Assembly: GCA_023133195.1 (NCBI GenBank)
Contig: JAGLWW010000032.1
Span: 1 to 7,365, forward strand
Reading direction: 5' to 3'
Source: Candidatus Aenigmatarchaeota archaeon
GTDB taxonomy: Archaea > Aenigmatarchaeota > Aenigmatarchaeia > PWEA01 > JAGHBM01
DNA length: 7,365 nt
This document shows positions 4,905 through 7,365 of this stretch, piece after piece. How positions within the stretch are numbered: position 1 is the first letter of the stretch; the number at the start of each line of letters is the position of its first letter. The notes below the pieces were generated by a model. It was not told the DNA's origin, ran no database searches, and worked only from the letters and a program-made list of their open reading frames with translations. The position numbers were made by a program, and so were the translations under genes.

Positions 4905-6215
4905 CTAAGGGACAAGTCTTTCAGGGTCTCTTGGGAACAATACAACTTCCCTGATGTTATCCAAATCCAAGAGCTGCATGATAAATCTTTCTATTCCAAG
5001 ATTAAAGCCTCCGTGCGGTGGTACACCGTATTTGAAAAATTCCACGAACCATTTAAAGGTATTCATGTCCAGTCCCTTCTCCTTTATTTGTCTGACAATC
5101 TTTTCATATCTGTGCTCTCTCTGTCCTCCTGAACTTTGTTCAACGCCTTTGAATATCAAATCCACACTCCTTGCCCACTGTGGTTCTTCATCCACTTTCA
5201 TGACATAAAATGGTTTCTCGGCAAACGGAAACCTGTTTACAAAGAAAAAATCACTTCCAAACTTTTTCTTTACATAGTCTCCAAGCAACTTCTCTCCTTC
5301 AGTATCATAATCCTTGCCAAACTCTATTTTTTTGCCCAGTTTCTCCAGAATATCATAAATTTCCGGGAATCTTATCTCAGGAAACGGAGTGTCAGGTATC
5401 CTTATTTTTTTACCTATTTTTTCCAGTTCGTTTTTGCAGTCTTTCTTTATCCTATTCAGACCAGCTATTATTACGTCTTCTTCAAGTCTCATTGTATCCG
5501 TTTCGTCCTTCAAAAATCCAATCTCAACTGCTATGCCTCTGTGCTCACAGAGATGTCTAGTTGTGTGGCTTAATTCAGCTCTCCAACTGGGTCCTATATC
5601 CACGATTTTATCAAAACCTGCGGCAATTGCCAGTTGTCTATGGAGCTGTGGGTCCTGTCTTAAGAAAGCTTTTTTGTCAAAATATTTTATAGGAAAAACT
5701 TCCGAGCCTCCTTCCGAAGCTCCGCTCATTATGCATGGTGTAAACAAGAAGATAAAATCATTTTTGGACAAGAACTCTTGTACACCTTCAACAAATTTTG
5801 ATTGTATTTTGATTATTGCTGCTCTTTTTGGGTTCCTTAAGTCAATACATCTCCAATCCAGCCTCTTATCCAGACCTGTGTCAACCTTTCCGGAGAAGTC
5901 AATCGGTAAAGGGACGCTGGCCTTAGAGAGGACAACAAGCTTATCCGGAATTATCTCCAGCCCTCCGGGAGCCTGCTCGTTTATCTTGACTGTCCCTTCC
6001 ACGCTTATCACGCTTTCTTCGGTAAGGTCTTTCGTGCTCTCAAGCAGTTCTTCTTTTACAGAACCCTTCTTCAGTATTATCTGTAATTCCCCGGTCATAT
6101 CCCTTAGAATTATAAATCTGAGATTATCAGAGCCTCTTATTTTCCTTATCCAGCCGGCCAGCATTACTTTTGTCCCTTCTTTATTAGGAACATCTTTCGT
6201 AAAAATTCTTTTCAA
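4905..6215 (-). CDS. aspS: Aspartyl-tRNA synthetase, archaeal type, possibly non-discriminating
   Basis: This class IIb synthetase attaches aspartate to tRNA. Domains are an N-terminal OB-fold anticodon-binding domain (about 1-100, AGWIRKI, FIILRD), then the catalytic core. The core shows SEGGSEVFPIKYF, motif 2 (WRAE, 211-214), SSGGQREHR (361-369) and motif 3 (GGFNLGIER, 402-410), and ends PRDPERLVP. Length (436) matches archaeal AspRS. P83 in the anticodon loop (NEQAPGG) replaces the lysine of discriminating archaeal enzymes and is associated with recognition of tRNA(Asn) as well. The tryptophan/histidine discriminator position is R24. The usual QSPQLYKQ aspartate-binding loop reads QDPQLHRQ. 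I chose TTG (6215) because AAGGTG lies six bases before it; the GTG at 6224 is inside that site. It follows the small membrane-protein gene in one transcript. Confidence 0.9.
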   Translation of the reverse strand: MKRIFTKDVPNKEGTKVMLAGWIRKIRGSDNLRFIILRDMTGELQIILKKGSVKEELLESTKDLTEESVISVEGTVKINEQAPGGLEIIPDKLVVLSKASVPLPIDFSGKVDTGLDKRLDWRCIDLRNPKRAAIIKIQSKFVEGVQEFLSKNDFIFLFTPCIMSGASEGGSEVFPIKYFDKKAFLRQDPQLHRQLAIAAGFDKIVDIGPSWRAELSHTTRHLCEHRGIAVEIGFLKDETDTMRLEEDVIIAGLNRIKKDCKNELEKIGKKIRIPDTPFPEIRFPEIYDILEKLGKKIEFGKDYDTEGEKLLGDYVKKKFGSDFFFVNRFPFAEKPFYVMKVDEEPQWARSVDLIFKGVEQSSGGQREHRYEKIVRQIKEKGLDMNTFKWFVEFFKYGVPPHGGFNLGIERFIMQLLDLDNIREVVLFPRDPERLVP

Positions 6216-6221
6216 ATGACA

Positions 6222-6227
6222 CACCTT
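6222..6227 (-). promoter_or_regulatory. Shine-Dalgarno site that decides the AspRS start
   Basis: The minus strand reads AAGGTG, overlapping the TGA stop of the upstream membrane-protein gene and lying six bases before the TTG at 6215. The GTG at 6224 is part of this element. Confidence 0.55.
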
Positions 6228-6475
6228 CAGGGAAACAAATTATACAGAATAGTCCAGGAAACAATCCAGATAAAAACATGAATCATTATACCGTTGCCAA
6301 TCCACCATGTAATTTTTTCCTTGCCAAGAAATTTTTCCAAGACCTTTAAAAGAACAGCGGCTATTACTGCCATAGTCAGGAAGGCAATCTGTTCATTTCC
6401 TATAAAAAAAGAAATCATCCCGGCAAGTAATCCTGCAACAAGATATACTGAAAGAGACTTATTTTCCTTTTTCAT
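6227..6475 (-). CDS. Small three-helix membrane protein, possibly EMC6-like
   Basis: This 82-residue integral membrane protein has a short basic cytoplasmic N-terminus (MKKENK) and three hydrophobic segments at about residues 8-25, 29-46 and 57-81. A charged loop (EKFLGKEK) separates helices 2 and 3. Helix 3 carries IGNG and ends SWTILYNLF. The topology, the size and the C-terminal aromatic W-T-x-L-Y resemble EMC6, whose last helix contains FWTFLYG, and small archaeal homologues of that subunit. EMC6 partners the Oxa1-family insertase EMC3. This is my pattern match from memory, not a search result, so the functional name is tentative. The TATA box about 26 bases upstream of the ATG and the absence of a Shine-Dalgarno indicate a leaderless first gene of an operon with aspS. 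Confidence 0.75.
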   Translation of the reverse strand: MKKENKSLSVYLVAGLLAGMISFFIGNEQIAFLTMAVIAAVLLKVLEKFLGKEKITWWIGNGIMIHVFIWIVSWTILYNLFP

Positions 6476-6482
6476 AAAACAA

Positions 6483-6492
6483 TTTATTTAAG
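6483..6492 (+). promoter_or_regulatory. TATA box of the secreted-protein gene
   Basis: TTTATTTAAG is centred about 29 bases before the ATG at 6517. It lies within the 41-base gap shared with the divergent membrane-protein gene. Confidence 0.45.
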
Positions 6493-6496
6493 TAAT

Positions 6497-6506
6497 GATT
6501 TAAATA
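6497..6506 (-). promoter_or_regulatory. TATA box of the membrane-protein/aspS operon
   Basis: The minus strand reads TATTTAAATC, centred about 26 bases upstream of the ATG at 6475, so the transcript is predicted to begin at the start codon. The core TTTAAA is palindromic and could also bind TBP in the opposite orientation. Confidence 0.5.
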
Positions 6507-6516
6507 TATTTTATAT

Positions 6517-7131
6517 ATGACTGCTAAATCCCTTATTTTAACGGCTGTGATATTTTTAGTACTTTTTTCTGCTTTTTCCATGGCTGATCAGATAACAACG
6601 CTTATAATATGGATAGAAGGCACCATTGGTGTGGGTTCTGATTACGATGACAATATAATCATGGAAGTCGGGGGCACCAACGGTACGTGGGTTGTCATAC
6701 ATAACCCGGGAAACATAAGGGATGTCCTGAGGTTGGAGGGAGAGTTAAAGGATTCAAGCGCCGGTGAGGAGTATAAGGACTGGATAAAATTCTCCTTTAA
6801 ATGCGCTGAGAGTGTGGGAATGTGCGATGACATTCCCAGCAGCGAGACAAAATATGTGGATGAAATAGAGCTTACGCCAAAAATAAACCAGACAAGGTTT
6901 TACGTCGAGGTGACAGGGTACAAGATAACTCCGCCAGACACGGTAAACCTGTCAATAACCGGTTATTCCCTTACCAATTACACAAAGCAGACCGATTTCA
7001 TTAATATAGGAATAAACGTTAAGAGCACGACTGGCACTTACGAACCTGAAGAATTGCCCGGAATAAGTCCCGCCTGGATACCTTTGTTCCTACTTCTATC
7101 CGGTCTAGTCTTTTACAAAAAAATTGTCTAA
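6517..7131 (+). CDS. Secreted, C-terminally anchored cell-surface protein (Ig-like/NEW3-like ectodomain)
   Basis: This 204-residue protein has a clear Sec signal peptide: hydrophobic core LILTAVIFLVLFSAF, with probable cleavage after A23 (SMA/DQ). The extracellular part is beta-rich. WVVIHNPGNIRDVLRLEG (58-75) through VNLSITGY (143-150) and NIGINVK (163-169) resembles the 'N-P-G-N ... V-x-L' pattern of NEW3/CARDB-type Ig-like domains. Four N-glycosylation sequons are present: N55 (NGT), N124 (NQT), N144 (NLS) and N154 (NYT). C96 and C103 could form a small disulfide loop. The C-terminus is tripartite: PG (181-182), a hydrophobic helix (WIPLFLLLSGLVFY) and terminal KK, like a membrane anchor or an archaeosortase-type sorting signal. 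No specific function is recognised. The start is ATG, probably leaderless. Its last 27 bases overlap the convergent RNase HII gene. Confidence 0.8.
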   Translation: MTAKSLILTAVIFLVLFSAFSMADQITTLIIWIEGTIGVGSDYDDNIIMEVGGTNGTWVVIHNPGNIRDVLRLEGELKDSSAGEEYKDWIKFSFKCAESVGMCDDIPSSETKYVDEIELTPKINQTRFYVEVTGYKITPPDTVNLSITGYSLTNYTKQTDFINIGINVKSTTGTYEPEELPGISPAWIPLFLLLSGLVFYKKIV

Positions 7132-7365
7132 TTTTCTCTGGTTCTTTTCCCCCTTAACCCTCTGGGAAGTTGCCCAGCTTTTTCTTACATAATCGGGATA
7201 ATCGTTGTGTTTTTTCAAAACTCTTTTCAAAAACTCTATTGTCCTTTCATCCGACGGGTAACCGGCTCCTATTTCTTCCCCGAGCCTTTTCTCCAGTCCT
7301 GCTATTGATTTGTCCCTTACGACCTTTGCAAGTATGCTGGCTGCGGAAACGGGCGGGTATTTTTT
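7105..7365 (-). CDS. rnhB: Ribonuclease HII, C-terminal 86 residues (enters from the right edge)
   Basis: The minus-strand frame is open from the window edge to a TAG at 7105-7107, so the start and the N-terminal catalytic half lie outside. The fragment begins KKYPPVSAASILAKVVRD, the signature block of RNase HII. The final D of that block (codon 7312-7314) is the last catalytic metal-binding aspartate. GAGYPSDERTIEFL and YVRKSWAT are the typical archaeal substrate-binding and C-terminal helix segments. The enzyme nicks RNA-DNA hybrids and single ribonucleotides in DNA and removes primers. A short variable tail (QRVKGEKNQRKLDNFFVKD) overlaps the 3' end of the convergent secreted-protein gene by 27 bases. 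The earliest catalytic residues (usually a DEAGRG block) cannot be checked here. Confidence 0.93.
   Translation of the reverse strand, partial: KKYPPVSAASILAKVVRDKSIAGLEKRLGEEIGAGYPSDERTIEFLKRVLKKHNDYPDYVRKSWATSQRVKGEKNQRKLDNFFVKD

Noticed and set aside
5389..6219. Plus-strand open frame of 276 codons
   Set aside because: It is antisense to aspS and its composition (Ser, Leu, Ile, Pro runs) mirrors the complementary codons. There is no promoter and no recognisable domain.
6476..6516. AT-rich palindromic stretch considered as a terminator or attachment site
   Set aside because: It lies between two divergent start codons, has no GC stem, and is fully explained by overlapping TATA boxes.
1..7365. 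Defence, toxin-antitoxin, CRISPR or mobile-element system
   Set aside because: No nuclease-effector pairs, array repeats, transposase motifs or terminal inverted repeats were found. All genes but one orphan have housekeeping or surface-protein character.

Overview
The window is a gene-dense, AT-leaning stretch of an archaeal chromosome. Domain assignment rests on an HMf-type histone, an aIF5A translation factor, a geranylgeranyl reductase of ether-lipid synthesis, an archaeal-type AspRS and RNase HII, and TATA-box promoters. Very short intergenic gaps, overlapping genes and a possible EMC6-like membrane protein would suit a DPANN or small euryarchaeal genome, but I cannot place the lineage further.

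Layout from left to right. A minus-strand HEAT-repeat-like gene runs off the left edge (1-168). Minus-strand agmatinase (speB-like) follows, diverging from an unrecognised 130-residue plus-strand gene (1135-1527). That gene converges, with a 5-base gap, on a minus-strand histone-aIF5A pair (2123 down to 1533). Next is a tightly packed minus-strand operon: CrtI-like FAD oxidoreductase (4862 to 3525), a 2[4Fe-4S] ferredoxin (3523 to 3344) and geranylgeranyl reductase (3351 to 2161). Upstream of it is another minus-strand pair, a small three-helix membrane protein (6475 to 6227) followed by AspRS (6215 to 4905). A divergent plus-strand gene encodes a secreted, C-terminally anchored protein (6517-7131). 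Its 3' end overlaps the tail of a minus-strand RNase HII gene that enters from the right edge.

Functional links. The ferredoxin and geranylgeranyl reductase form a known kind of pair: ferredoxin supplies electrons to saturate isoprenoid chains of archaeal lipids. The co-transcribed CrtI-like flavoprotein is the unexplained third member. Agmatinase (putrescine synthesis) near aIF5A (whose hypusine is built from spermidine) fits the polyamine-hypusine axis. AspRS carries a proline typical of non-discriminating enzymes, which would imply indirect Asn-tRNA(Asn) synthesis.

Expression signals follow a mixed archaeal pattern. Promoter-proximal genes have a TATA box about 26 bases upstream of the start codon and no Shine-Dalgarno, so they are probably leaderless. 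Internal genes have GGTGA-type Shine-Dalgarno sites. In several internal genes the longest-ORF GTG lies inside the Shine-Dalgarno itself, so the real starts are probably downstream: TTG for aIF5A and AspRS, ATG for the ferredoxin. No RNA genes, CRISPR arrays, insertion sequences or intergenic gaps above 300 bases were seen. I see no clearly novel multi-gene defence or mobile system.
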